NCBI GenBank assembly: GCA_013368445.1
Contig: JAACJO010000009.1
Location: 744,001-808,000 of the forward strand
Length of the DNA stretch: 64,000 nt
Direction of reading: 5' to 3'
DNA from: Leucocoprinus leucothites
Taxonomy: Eukaryota > Basidiomycota > Agaricomycetes > Agaricales > Agaricaceae
Every line of letters starts with the position of its first letter. The first letter of the stretch is position 1. Below the pieces are notes generated by a model, which saw only the letters and a list, made by a program, of their open reading frames with translations, ran no database searches and was not told the DNA's origin. The translations under genes were made by a program, and so were the position numbers. Below are positions 34,830 to 51,460 of this stretch, piece by piece.

Positions 34830-37468
34830 CTACGATGACCGCGTTAAAGGACTTCTGGCACGTATCGACTCGCCATAGTAATAAATCCACACTGGGAACG
34901 GGATCCCCAAGACAGCACCTACCACGGCAAGAAGCTACCACCAGCAAGCCACCAGAAGCACCATCAGATAAATTAAAGAAAAGTCGGTCCGGAGTTAAGT
35001 AGAGAGTAGAACGCCACAATGAAAATTATCTCGATTAGCGCCTCCAAGGTACACAAGGTTCAACGTCCCACTCACCGTGTTCCCATAGCCAAGACCTATG
35101 TGATCATACATCTCCTGACCAAACAATGGGAACGCAAATCCAAGTAGCGATCGGAAGACCTGCATTTCTCCGGCGGTAAGTTATTCATATTATGCCAGCA
35201 TGATGAAAAATGAATGTGATATGTCATAGGATGACACGTTGATATGGGGGAGAATTCACGTCGGAAGGGGAAAGAAAGACAGCAGATCTAGAGGAGGTGG
35301 GGTTGAAGTGCTCAAATTAAGGAGACTCACCATCGTAGCGGCAACGGCGCTTGCTGCATACGTAAAGGCATCCACGAGATAAAGCTGAATTGGGAGACTA
35401 AAGGGCACATGATCCGAAATTGGTCGGTGTGGCGCCAAAGCAGAAAGAACGTCAAGAGAATCGAGGCTTGAGAAGGTTGACCATGTTTAGAAAAGTAGGA
35501 CCTACAAGTTGGTCATGGTGCCTGAATTGAAACGATGTTGAGTAAAGGACTAATGCTTGGAGAAAATTTTGAAGTTACCAAATCCGAAAATACCGGACCC
35601 GATAATGGGCATTATCCAGTGGACCTTCGCCTGCGCAGACCACCCATACCATCTGTGCCTATGTTAGCCACCGCACTCTCACGCAATGTCATCATCGTAT
35701 CGTTACTTACAAAAGACCAATTGGGATGAAGAAGGAGCCGAAAAAGAGTGCCGGCATTCGCATTTCTGGCTTGCCTTTGCCGTCGTTCTTTGCTGCAAGC
35801 TACAGATATGATAGATTTAGACGATGACTTCTGTTATGGAGGGGCATCAGGCGGACGTACGTATGTATACATTTGGTTTGAGAACCTGGCGCCGATGATG
35901 GTTGCAATGATGAATCCAACGCCCAGACCAAGATATGCCAGACCGATAACACTGGGCTTGAAACCGTAGGTTTTTCCAAAGACATCTAGGTAGTATAATG
36001 ATCCGAAGGTGAGCATACGAATAACGTCGGAGAATATCGACATACCACCAAAGGTCGTGAAGAACATGAATGTGATCCCTTTACATTACGGACTCATTAA
36101 CGCCACCTATCTCCGATAACGTCCGAAATTGTATCTTACCATACATACTACGGGTTGAAATGCTGAGTTCGCGGCAATATTTAAGACTCAGGGACAAGAC
36201 TTACAAGGCCATGTAGAGACTGAGGATAAAGCAGATGAAGCTCCTCGAGAGCAAAGTAACTGGCCTCTTCAAGTTGATTAGGATAACCGACCAAATCTCT
36301 CCACTACTTCCAGGAATATTCCTTGACAGTGCCGCGGCTTTCTCCACATCGCCTAACTTGAGAGCCTTGCGATACCGTAAAACAGGTCCATATGTCTCTT
36401 TCAGTAGTGGAATCCCAACAGCTGACACAAGTCCACAAACACCTATCAATCCCAATCGGGTCAAGGAAATCATGAGCTTTTTATGAATTTTATGTATCAC
36501 ATCTAGCTCCGAGAGATTTCGGGAGATGCGAGTGGACAGACGGGAAACTCGCACCTGCCAGGAAGATGAAGAGATACTTGACGCCGATAGTTTCGGTGAT
36601 AAATCCACCTACGATAGGTCCCATGATTGGTCCTATGAGTGGGCCAAAACTGTATAGAGCCATCGCGGAAGCACGATCTCGCTCAGAAAAGAGATCACTT
36701 ATTGACCCTGCGCCACAAGCAGGGGCTGCGCCTCCGGCCAATCCAGCTGTTGCATTGAATGGAAGGGTTAAGTTGCAGGGTGTGGCACGGGGAATGAAAA
36801 TGTACGATAAGCGTACCGAGGAAACGGAAGAGGATCAGAGTCCCCACGTTTGGCGCAAAAGCGCAGCCAAGATGAAAGAAAGTGCTGAGGATATTTGCCA
36901 CGTGGAGGACCTGAAACATTTGTCTGGTCAAAATTGAGTTGACCGCTGGGAGTTTGAGGCCACATACCCATGTTCTCCCATACATTTCTGAGAATGGTGC
37001 TAGCACGAGGGGCTGTAACGTATGAGTCTAGGCTCACTGACATATAGGGAGGGCATTAGCGCACCCCGATAGCGTTGGAGAGCAAGAATACACTAAGGGT
37101 CATTGCAGAGATCGTTGGGTTAGTGACGTTGTATTTTTGGTTGAGCGATGGAAGGCCTGGTGCCATCAACGTGCTCGCGAATGGTGTCAGGAATGTATAC
37201 AGCGAGACCTGAAGATGATGCTTAAACGCGGTTCGGTAGTGCACAAGTGACATTAACATACGATGGTAGTTGCAGTCCACTTTCGATAAGCACTCCAGTT
37301 CCTGGCGTTGTCCGGATCCATCTGCCAGTCATCTTCGCTGTATGGTACGGATTGAATAGTGTGTTGGTCCCCGGGTTCAGAGCTAGGTCGCTGCATGCTC
37401 GATTGTGTAACTTTCTCAGAGTCAAAGCTAGGATCGGTGTTGTTTAGTTGGATGATCTTGGACGACAT
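34830..37468 (-). CDS. MFS transporter (multidrug/polyamine type)
   Basis: Plasma-membrane drug:proton antiporter-type transporter, 506 residues. Fifteen exons on the minus strand: 37468-37262, 37208-37065, 37012-36968, 36910-36817, 36746-36555, 36442-36205, 36147-36140 (8 nt), 36078-36046, 35985-35861, 35799-35711, 35652-35579, 35521-35506 (16 nt), 35397-35331, 35159-35076, 34934-34830; 1521 nt, in frame. A soluble N-terminus ends in DPDNARNWSAYRKW, the typical entry to the first helix in FLU1/TPO-like carriers. Also visible are LAPFSEMYGRTW, the loop motif GSISDLFSERDRASAMALY, GPLIGPIMGPIVGGFI and the final helix LLAVVGAVLGIPFPVWIYYYG. Substrate unknown. It is divergent from the ABC transporter, with about 1.2 kb between starts. 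Confidence 0.93.
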
Positions 37469-38651
37469 AGTAGAGAGTGGCTCAGAAATCTCGAACCCGA
37501 GGGACGCGTCGCTCGAGCTACTGGTCTGGAGAAGAGAGGGGTGCAGCAACAGCAATGACAGAATTCATGGTAGGCAGGTCGCTTTTGAAATGTCCCAACA
37601 GCATTACGTTTCGGTGCTATTGGGGTAGTACGAAAATGCTTTATGAGTTTACTGATCGTGTCGTGGTTCTAGCGTTTGTCGACCCGTCTGCGATTACCGT
37701 ATGGAGGAGACCCACTGCTCCATAAGAACTTGGCTGTCGCTGCCATGGTGGAAACACTGTCAAGGTTGGCTCATATTGGACCGCAGATACTACTTTGGAC
37801 ATATCCTTGCAAGTCAAAGTCATTTGATGGACAGCTAAAGTGCGGTTACTTACGTGGTGAGGAATCGAAATCCAGATTAGCTGAGAGTGGCGAACAGGGG
37901 GTTTTGCCGGTGTCAGTGCCAGGCACAGAAGGGAGGCGCTGTTGAGCCAGATCATAACTAATTGAAATCAATATATCACGATGGCTTTTTTTTGTCAAGG
38001 AGTTCAACCTGTTAGTAAGCCTGCTTTGGTGCTCGAATGTTACGTTCCTACGGAGACAGTCAGCAGGGCAGAGTTCGATTATACGCGTCCTTGAGCGGCA
38101 TCGCTGAGTTCTGAACTGTATCAGTTGCCGAGGGTGCCATCAATGATCATAGTTATTCAAACTGTGGGAAAGTCTCTGTCATCCATTCAGAATTTCAAAA
38201 ATAAAATGCCTCTCACCTGATTGGCTAGGCCCGCCAGGGCCTAAAAGGACCTTCGAGCGTCTTTGCTAGTGTCATTAACTAGCCAGCTTCAGCCATACTT
38301 GGATTTCTGCCGGGAGACCTTTGACCTACAAACTACCTGGAATGCAGTACTACTCTCCGACTAGACGACGTCAAGGCGACGCGTCCTCGATCCTGAAATA
38401 TACAAGTCGTGGGATCATTGCCGCGAATCAACGCAACACAAGGGAGATATGTCAGCAAGCAATGCGGGCCGTGTGGATGCGTCATCCTTTGCTGTATAAT
38501 GGCCATAGAATGAGGACCACTTCAAAGCGCTGCGGGTAACACCCGAACAGGTACCCCCTGCATCCCCGGTCCCTAGTTGTGTTTCTGAGTCATCGATTTT
38601 TGGTCTCTTATAGCCCAAGGAAGCCTTGACTCGAGCCAGACGCATTTCCAG
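37469..38651. other. intergenic between two divergent transporters
   Basis: About 1.18 kb separate the MFS and ABC start codons and probably hold both promoters. Frames such as 37676-37945 (+) and 38415-38783 (-) show no protein features and overlap coding or leader sequence. Confidence 0.4.
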
Positions 38652-44718
<6,067 letters not shown>

Positions 44719-45029
44719 GCTGTGACATTTATTTGATGATTTACGATATATGATATTTGGGCTGCAGTTATAGCGCTTTTGGTTGCTTTTATATTTTAGG
44801 TAGTCGAGGTTTCGAGTTAATATTTTGATTGTGGTTATGGAGTTACGATTACGAGTTTCGTTATACATAGAGCTTTACGGATTCGTCATTCGAAAGACTG
44901 AGAGTCGTGACAAATGTCGGAACATGTGAACCGATTGATCCGGGCGTTACGGATCCCGGAGGTAAACGCGCGTCAAAGCGGCAAAGACTCGTACAAATCG
45001 TCATGTAATTTCCTTTCCCTTCACCACCT
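44719..45029. other. intergenic
   Basis: About 310 bp between genes on the same strand; T- and A/T-rich at 44745-44875, probably ABC gene 3' end, then promoter of the next gene. Confidence 0.35.
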
Positions 45030-45896
45030 ATGATACCCAGGAGTTTCCGCGCCGTTGCGAGCTATGCTCGTGCACTATCAACAGAAGTCGCGAAACCTCT
45101 CTATGGCACGGCGCCTTCGCACTCGAGCTACGTCTTTCTTCACTCGAGCGGCCTCCGTCGGAATTCCCAGTCAAGATCTCGACTGCGATCCAGCGTGAAC
45201 TGCAATTACGGACGATAAAGTTGGGAACCGTCGTCAACTTCGCTTGGACTGGGGTGCCTCCAAATTTTCCTGGAGACAAGACAGCCGCGACTGTTTTCTC
45301 GATGTCAGGAGGGAGACTTGAGATACCAGAGGTATCGTTAGCGAATATGGACGACGTGGAAGCTAGCTTGAAATCACATATTAAACGTGAATATGTGACC
45401 CCCGAGACCCATGAAGAGGCACATCTTTATGTTTGCACTCATGGTGCCAGAGATTGTCGTTGCGGTGAACATGGTGGCATGGTAGCCCGGCTCTTAAAGG
45501 AGGAGGTCGAGAGGCGGAATATTGGTCATAGGTTGAAGATTCGTGAGGTCGGACACGTTGGCGGTCACAAGTAAGCCATTCAATGGGAGTACCAAATCTC
45601 ATTCTAATTCCTCAACAGATATGCTGCCAATGTACTCGTATATCCTCACGGCGAGTGGTGAGTCTGTTCAATTTCTTATATCTAAAATCACCATTGATGT
45701 TTTGACGTGAAGGCTGGGGCAAGTTAAAGCAGGCGATGTTCCACAGGTCATCGACTCCATACTTGCGCAACCAACGCGACCATTCACTGACCAGGACCAG
45801 CCAATCATTCCAATCCACTGGCGGGGTCGCATGGGCATCGGAAAGGACGAGCAAATTTCCTTCTTTGAAAACTATCTCAGCCAGAAGGCTACATAG
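45030..45896 (+). CDS. sucrase/ferredoxin-like (Aim32-like) protein, with a likely frameshift
   Basis: Thioredoxin-like 2Fe-2S protein of the sucrase/ferredoxin family, likely mitochondrial. Exons: 45030-45570, 45619-45657, 45713-45896; 764 nt, which is 3n+2. The start MIPRSFRAVASYARAL looks like a mitochondrial presequence. The next part, PLYGTAPSHSSYVFLHSS, fits the family but is one base out of frame with PPSEFPVKISTAIQREL just after it; the break lies near 45149-45155. Downstream, the family core is intact: CTHGARDCRCGEHGG, with the two cluster cysteines, and HVGGHKYAANVLVYPHGEWL. It ends 29 bp from the convergent glycosidase. The frameshift may be real or a base-call error; it lies 5 kb from two similar problems in the ABC gene. 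Confidence 0.85.
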
Positions 45897-45925
45897 ACGT
45901 TACCTTACACTACCAAATTCATGCC

Positions 45926-48370
45926 TCACAAGGCCTTATTAATGTTCTCAAACCGAACATTCCACCCTGCTGGGAAGCCCGGACTTTCTCCTTCACTTCC
46001 GTCCCAACCCGCTGCCATCATTGCGACCGCAAGCAAGAACGACCCAGATCCTGGGAAATATGGCGTTGGAACTCGTACGCCACCAATAGGCATCCCAACG
46101 TCGTCGAACCGATATAACGGGTCGAGAAGCCATTCTATGGCGCGATCGGTCTCCCCATTTCGTGCAGCCGACATAGCGAGCATAGGATAATCCCAGCTTT
46201 GGGTCAACTCATGAGTTAAATCAGTTGTACACTTTAGGGTTCATGACTCACCCCCAGAAATCTGTCACGTTCCAGTGCGTCCACACCTTTTCCGCTGTCG
46301 CCTTTGCCATGGCGAGGTCCAACCCTTCTGTCGGTGGTAACCAACCATGTAATCCCACCAAAGCGGGATGATCACTCGTGAACTCAGGATCATCCCAGAA
46401 ATCCTTCTCTATCCCTTCATACACCATATACGTTCCACTATCCACCGGCAGTTTCGCTAGGTTGTTCTTGACATCTAACCATACCTGTGGAACATGCATC
46501 CCAAGCGCATTCATCCACTTCTCTGCAATTCCCAACCCAAATCTCCAATACGCGAGCTCAAACGCCGGATTCTGTGTAACATTCGGGCTTGTATCCTCAC
46601 TAACCACAAACATTGGTGGTCCCAGATCATAAACCTTGGTCGTCTCATTATACCAAGCAAACGCTGCCATCCAATTTGCTGTCTCCCTTACAACGTCTTC
46701 CCACTTTTCCAACGTGTCTTTTGTCGGGAATCTGCGATACTCGTATTCGGCAAAGATAAGGGGATGAGGTTGTTGCCATATGAGGAGGTTATTGATTTCG
46801 CCCGGCGCTGAGCGGCCTGAGGGATCTGTCATTTTGGGCCAGCGTGCACCTGATGACCAGCCCTGTTGAACTTGGGAACGGACGAGAGAGGAGGGGAGGA
46901 AGCGGGCATAGATGGAGCTGGAGCGGTTGAGGATGTCCCAGTTGTTCCAGAGTGCCCAGTGGACGGAGTGCCAGAAGTACATTTCTGTGATGAGGAATGA
47001 GTTCTGGTGGTGGGAAGGGGGGAGGGTTGGACTCACCCATATGAAATTTTCTGTGCATTTAACGAAATTGAGCGGGCACGTGGGCTTCAAGATTGGAGCA
47101 GACTCACCCGTACTGGAATATATTGTTTCGTCAAGACTCAGCATGTCACGCATTAGACCGACGAGATAGACGCACCCAACCGTTATTCACAAGGCCAGAC
47201 TATGCTCCCATACCTCGTCAACTCACGAAATACAATTTACCGACCGGCAAAACTCACCTCCTGTGGTGGCGTATCTCCTGCCTCATTCACCCTCATGAGG
47301 TACCTGGACAAGATAATCCTTCTCTGCAGCTCCTCCGTCCTCGAATCCGTAGAGCCCGTACGGACATCAACAAACCCACTCTTCGACCAATAGTCCTCCC
47401 ATACCCGCTCGGACTCTTTGAAAACATCGTCCGCATTACGAGCATCTTTCTGCTCGGACACTCCGAATGATACAGCCAGGGAGAACTGTCCCTTTGAGGC
47501 TCTTGAACGAGAAGTGACGAGATATTGATGCGCAGCTGGATCTATTCGCTCAATGCTGAATGCATCACCGGCTATTGTTACCACGAAAGTTGCAGCATCG
47601 AGTTCGTGTTGAATGGTGGCATGAGTCGGACTAGAAGCTTTTAGAGTGGTAGTATGGTTGGATGGAGCGTCAAATCTTCCAACGAACGGAGCGCTGAACT
47701 TGGGTTTTCCGTCGCACCACGGAAAGTCGAGAAAGATGCCTAACTGCCCGTTATCAACGAGCTTCGAATTAATCTGTATACCGACTGTGTCAGTTAAGTC
47801 TGCCGAGCCGACTTTGACCGTGATTGCAGTGCCTTGGAAGGAGAATCTGCTGGTGATAATACCACTCCACAAGTCGAGCGTCTGTGTGGTGTTATCCAAA
47901 TTGCCCTCCGTAACGTTGAGAACCGACTCTGCAGTACTGTCTAAGAAAGCCAGACCTATCCTCCCCAGGTTCACGCGATTGGGATTTGATATTAACCACT
48001 GCTCAATTGGGTTACCTCCACCGAAATCGTATTGAACGGGTCGACCGTGATTCAACCAGCTTACACCCTTGTAAGCATCGATTTCGGCTTGAGTGATACC
48101 GGGGGGAAGACTATCGTTCTTCCAGCCCCAGGATGAGAGCGTGTTAAAGGGAAGGAAGGTTTGTAGGCCGGTGATGTCTGCTCCAAAAGCGAAGTTTCCG
48201 TTGCCGACTTGGAGAGGTGTGGTTGGGTTGGAGGAGGTGCGCACGGGGTTGTATTCTGTTACGAGAGCATGGCGGTTGATTTTGTCACTGTTGGCGTTGG
48301 ATTTGGCAAGGCCTTCTGAGATGCATTGGAAAGTGAGGAGGGCGATGATGAGTTTGGGTGGTCTCATCAT
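45926..48370 (-). CDS. secreted six-hairpin glycosidase-like protein
   Basis: Predicted secreted carbohydrate-active enzyme with an (alpha/alpha)6 barrel, 719 residues. Exons on the minus strand: 48370-47258, 47200-47177, 47112-47108 (5 nt), 47050-47037 (14 nt), 46984-46252, 46196-45926; 2160 nt, in frame. It starts with a signal peptide (KLIIALLTFQCISEGLA). The N-terminal beta-sandwich-like domain carries PLQVGNGNFAFGADITGLQT. The catalytic half contains NNGWYGKFHMEMYFWHSVHW, assembled from the tiny exons, then WPKMTDPSGRSAPGEINNL and DFWGWDYPMLAM. Several N-glycosylation sequons are present. The specific GH family and substrate cannot be assigned here; related fungal proteins are annotated only as six-hairpin glycosidases. 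It is divergent from the first PhzF copy, 380 bp between starts. Confidence 0.85.
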
Positions 48371-48750
48371 TGTCTATGTGGTGGTTCTTGCCGGTCATCG
48401 CACACAATTTATGTGCGAGAGGCATCGAGAAGCTTCGACTCTAGCGGCCCGGCTGCTACTTCCTTCGCTCAACCCATGACGAGGAGCTCTTTCGATGGCA
48501 TCATCGGTGTAGCCGCGCGTGGTCAACAGGGGCTTTGTCATATGATCCGTAGTTCTTTTGTCAGCGCTTACTTGGCAAGACCCCAGGAGATCAGTCATCG
48601 AGCAAATAGGCACCAACGCGCCATGCGCACTTCCGAGCTTATCAACGTCGAGACTCGCGATCAGGGACATGAAGTGTCTTATATATAAGGCTTGCGGGGG
48701 AAGGCATGCTGCCATCTTATCCTCAGTTTCTTTTCTCCGTGTCACTCATC
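48371..48750. promoter_or_regulatory. divergent promoter region between glycosidase and PhzF copy 1
   Basis: Only 380 bp separate two divergent start codons. A clear TATA box (tatataag, 48682-48689) lies about 69 bp upstream of the PhzF copy 1 ATG. Shared regulation of the two genes is possible but not shown. Confidence 0.5.
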
Positions 48751-49668
48751 ATGTCCGCGACAAAGCTCGAATTCCAAGTAATCGATGTTTTCACTAGCAC
48801 CAAGTATACCGGAAACCAACTCGCCATCGTTCATATCCCACCTATGCTCTCCGACACCATAACTCAAGAGCAGAAGCTCTCGGTAGCTCGTGAATTCAAC
48901 CTTTCCGAGACTATCTTTATGCACGATAACCCCCCAGATGCGGCTCCAGACGCACCTGTGAGGGCTGATATCTTCACTACCGAACAGGAGCTCCCTTTTG
49001 CAGGACATCCTACTGTCGGCTCAAGCTGGTATCTACTTGCAGGACCTGGTTCAGTGGGGAAGGAGAGAAAGGCGATTACCCTAAAGACGAAGGCTGGTCC
49101 TATCCGAGCTGTCTTGCAGGAGTCTGGAAGGGTGCTGGAACAGGTTCCGCTCGACTTCAAGGAGCATGAACCTATACAAATTTCTTGGTTTAAATCCGCC
49201 CAGCCTAACCTTCAGGCAACGGATTTTGCAAGTGGCGTGGACGGCAAGGACGCTGTTGCATCTGTTGTGAAAGGGGTGAATTTCGTGCTCCTCAGAGTCA
49301 ACTCCGAAGAGGCCTTGAAGAACCTACAAACTGTCCCTGGAATCATTGATATCCCGTGGCTAGGAGAGTGGCAAGGTTTCGTTGCGCTGTATGCATTCTA
49401 TGAGCGAGAGGATGGGGTTGTGAGGACGAGGTTTTTCAGGGATACTTGGGAGGATGCTGCGACTGGGGCCGCGGCTTCGACGCTTGGAGGATGGCTCGGA
49501 AAGCGGAAGGGTGAAGGGAAATGGAAGATTGAAATTGTGCAGGGAGTTGAGGTTGGGAGAAGAAGTGAGATTGAGGTACAGGTTGAGGTTGGGAGTGATG
49601 GCAATGTGAAGAAGGTTGAGCTAGGAGGGGAAGCCGTTTTGGTTATGGAAGGAGCAATTGTTGTTTAG
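48751..49668 (+). CDS. PhzF-like isomerase, tandem copy 1
   Basis: Predicted small-molecule isomerase of the PhzF family (diaminopimelate epimerase fold), 305 residues, intronless. In bacterial PhzF the catalytic residues are a Glu, a His and an Asp. Here the corresponding motifs are intact: AREFNLSETIF, ELPFAGHPTVGSSW (His86) and WEDAATGAAASTLGGWL. I chose the ATG at 48751, which gives MSATKLEFQVIDVF, matching the starts of the other copies; an in-frame ATG at 48706 lies only 17 bp downstream of the TATA box, too close to be a normal start. The substrate of fungal PhzF-like proteins is mostly unknown. This is the first of four copies on the same strand. Confidence 0.93.
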   Translation: MSATKLEFQVIDVFTSTKYTGNQLAIVHIPPMLSDTITQEQKLSVAREFNLSETIFMHDNPPDAAPDAPVRADIFTTEQELPFAGHPTVGSSWYLLAGPGSVGKERKAITLKTKAGPIRAVLQESGRVLEQVPLDFKEHEPIQISWFKSAQPNLQATDFASGVDGKDAVASVVKGVNFVLLRVNSEEALKNLQTVPGIIDIPWLGEWQGFVALYAFYEREDGVVRTRFFRDTWEDAATGAAASTLGGWLGKRKGEGKWKIEIVQGVEVGRRSEIEVQVEVGSDGNVKKVELGGEAVLVMEGAIVV

Positions 49669-50110
49669 CAGACATAAGATACTTGGACTATCTGAATTGA
49701 CGGACTCCTCTCCACTGGTTCACCACTTTCCAACCGATGAGTGCACACGCGTTACCAGTTTGACGCTGACGGAACAGGATTGTCTGATCCGTCTTGTGGT
49801 GATGGGCATGAGGGATGGAAGATATGTATTCCTTCTCCAGCATTACCCAAGTTGAGTGGAGAACCCGGCAGCTTTGAAGCAGGGACTTGGCATACGGTTA
49901 TGGAACCTAGTTTCGTGGGAGAGCTCTATACCACTGGGTCTGCTCGATTTTGCTCATGTTGGCATCGGTCTTTGTCAGCACAAGGACCCCGGAGTTACTT
50001 CTCCAACGAATCAAAATGATGTCCGAGGAGTCATACGGTCAATCCGTATAAGATAGGTAAGTCACTTCGGTGTGCTCAGCTTCTCTCTAATCGCTGAAGG
50101 TCCACTAACA
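49669..50110. other. spacer between PhzF copies 1 and 2
   Basis: A 442-bp spacer. The 3' part aligns by eye with the spacer before copy 3, including a TATA-like tataag at 50047-50052, about 64 bp before the next ATG. No gene was seen. Confidence 0.5.
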
Positions 50111-51019
50111 ATGCCTGAAACCAAGCTTACCTTTCAGACCATTGATGTTTTCACCAAAACTAGATACATCGGAAATCCACTCGCCATCGTTCATGTCCCG
50201 GCATCAGAATCTGCTCGCCTGACCCAAGAGCAGAAGCAACTCATCGCTCGCGAGTTCAACCTCTCCGAGACAGTGTTTATGCATGGCAACACTCTCGGTG
50301 CTTCACCCGACACCGCTGTGAAAATAGATATTTTTACTACAGAGGAAGAACTACCGTTTGCCGGTCACCCGACGATCGGATCGAGCTGGTATCTACTAAC
50401 AAAGTCGGGAGAGACGAGGAAGGAGGTGACTCTGAAGACAAAGGCCGGGGAGATTCCTGCTACTTTGGAGGATTCTGGGAGAGTTCGCTTGCAGGTCCCA
50501 ATTGATTTCAAAGAACACGACCCCATCCAACTGTCCTGGCTCAAATCTGCTCAGCTTGATCTTCAGGCGACAGATTACGCCAGCGGTGCTAATGGCACCG
50601 AAACAGTAGCATCTATCGTCAAAGGGATGAATTTTGTGCTTCTGAGGCTCAACTCGGAAGATGCACTTCGGAGACTGAAAGGCTACACAAAGAGAATTCT
50701 GGTACCATGGTTGGGAGAGTGGCAGGGATTTGTTGGTTTATACGCTTTTTACGAGAGGGAGGATGGAGTTGTGAGGACTAGGATGTTTTCGGAAACTTTG
50801 GAGGATCCTGCGACTGGTTCAGCGGCTTCGACGCTCGCGGGATGGCTTGGAAAGAGGAAGGGACCAGGGAAATGGAGGTTTGAGATTGTTCAAGGAGTTG
50901 AGATGGGAAGAAGGAGCGATATTGAGGTTCAAGTTGAAGTAGGGAGCGACGGTGAAGTGAGTAATGTCGAACTCGGAGGAGAAGCCGTCGAAGTTATGAA
51001 GGGTACGATTTCGGTGTAA
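50111..51019 (+). CDS. PhzF-like isomerase, tandem copy 2
   Basis: Intronless PhzF-family protein, 302 residues, with all three expected catalytic positions intact: AREFNLSETVF, ELPFAGHPTIGSSW and LEDPATGSAASTLAGWL. I chose the start at 50111 (MPETKLTFQTIDVF) because it aligns with copies 1, 3 and 4; the frame stays open up to another ATG at 50072. It is closest to copy 3, with the same length and similar flanks, and is the best candidate for the functional parent of that copy. Confidence 0.93.
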   Translation: MPETKLTFQTIDVFTKTRYIGNPLAIVHVPASESARLTQEQKQLIAREFNLSETVFMHGNTLGASPDTAVKIDIFTTEEELPFAGHPTIGSSWYLLTKSGETRKEVTLKTKAGEIPATLEDSGRVRLQVPIDFKEHDPIQLSWLKSAQLDLQATDYASGANGTETVASIVKGMNFVLLRLNSEDALRRLKGYTKRILVPWLGEWQGFVGLYAFYEREDGVVRTRMFSETLEDPATGSAASTLAGWLGKRKGPGKWRFEIVQGVEMGRRSDIEVQVEVGSDGEVSNVELGGEAVEVMKGTISV

Positions 51020-51460
51020 GTGATCGAGAAGTGTGTAGCCAAAATTCTAATCCAAGGACTATGTGAACTCAACGCTGCACTCTGCCTGCCGTCGCATATC
51101 TCCGAAACATGAGATTCTATTCATATCTGGGGTAAAAAGGTTACGATCAAGGAATACTGATCATGATTAGCGCCCACCTATCGCTGGAGTATCAAAACTG
51201 AGTGTACTTCGATCAAGGGCCTAAGTTGGTCTTCTCAACACTATTAGTACCTACCCGGGTTGTCTGACAGAGCTTTTAGAATTAGGAAGCCATCTTGATA
51301 ATGGACCCGTCATTGGCACACCCGAGTCGGTCTTAGTCAGTGCGAAGACCTTAAGATGTGCCTTCCACAGATCACAAGAGTGATGTTCCGAATTCATATA
51401 AGTAGGGAATACTGAGGTGTGTTCTTATCCACCACAACATAAGGTAATTGCTCGTCAACG
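51020..51460. other. spacer between PhzF copies 2 and 3
   Basis: A 441-bp spacer. Its 5' end (gatcgagaagtgtgtag and following) resembles the sequence after copy 3, and its 3' end resembles the region before copy 2, as expected for a duplicated unit. A TATA-like catataag lies at 51395-51402, about 60 bp before the next ATG. Confidence 0.5.
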
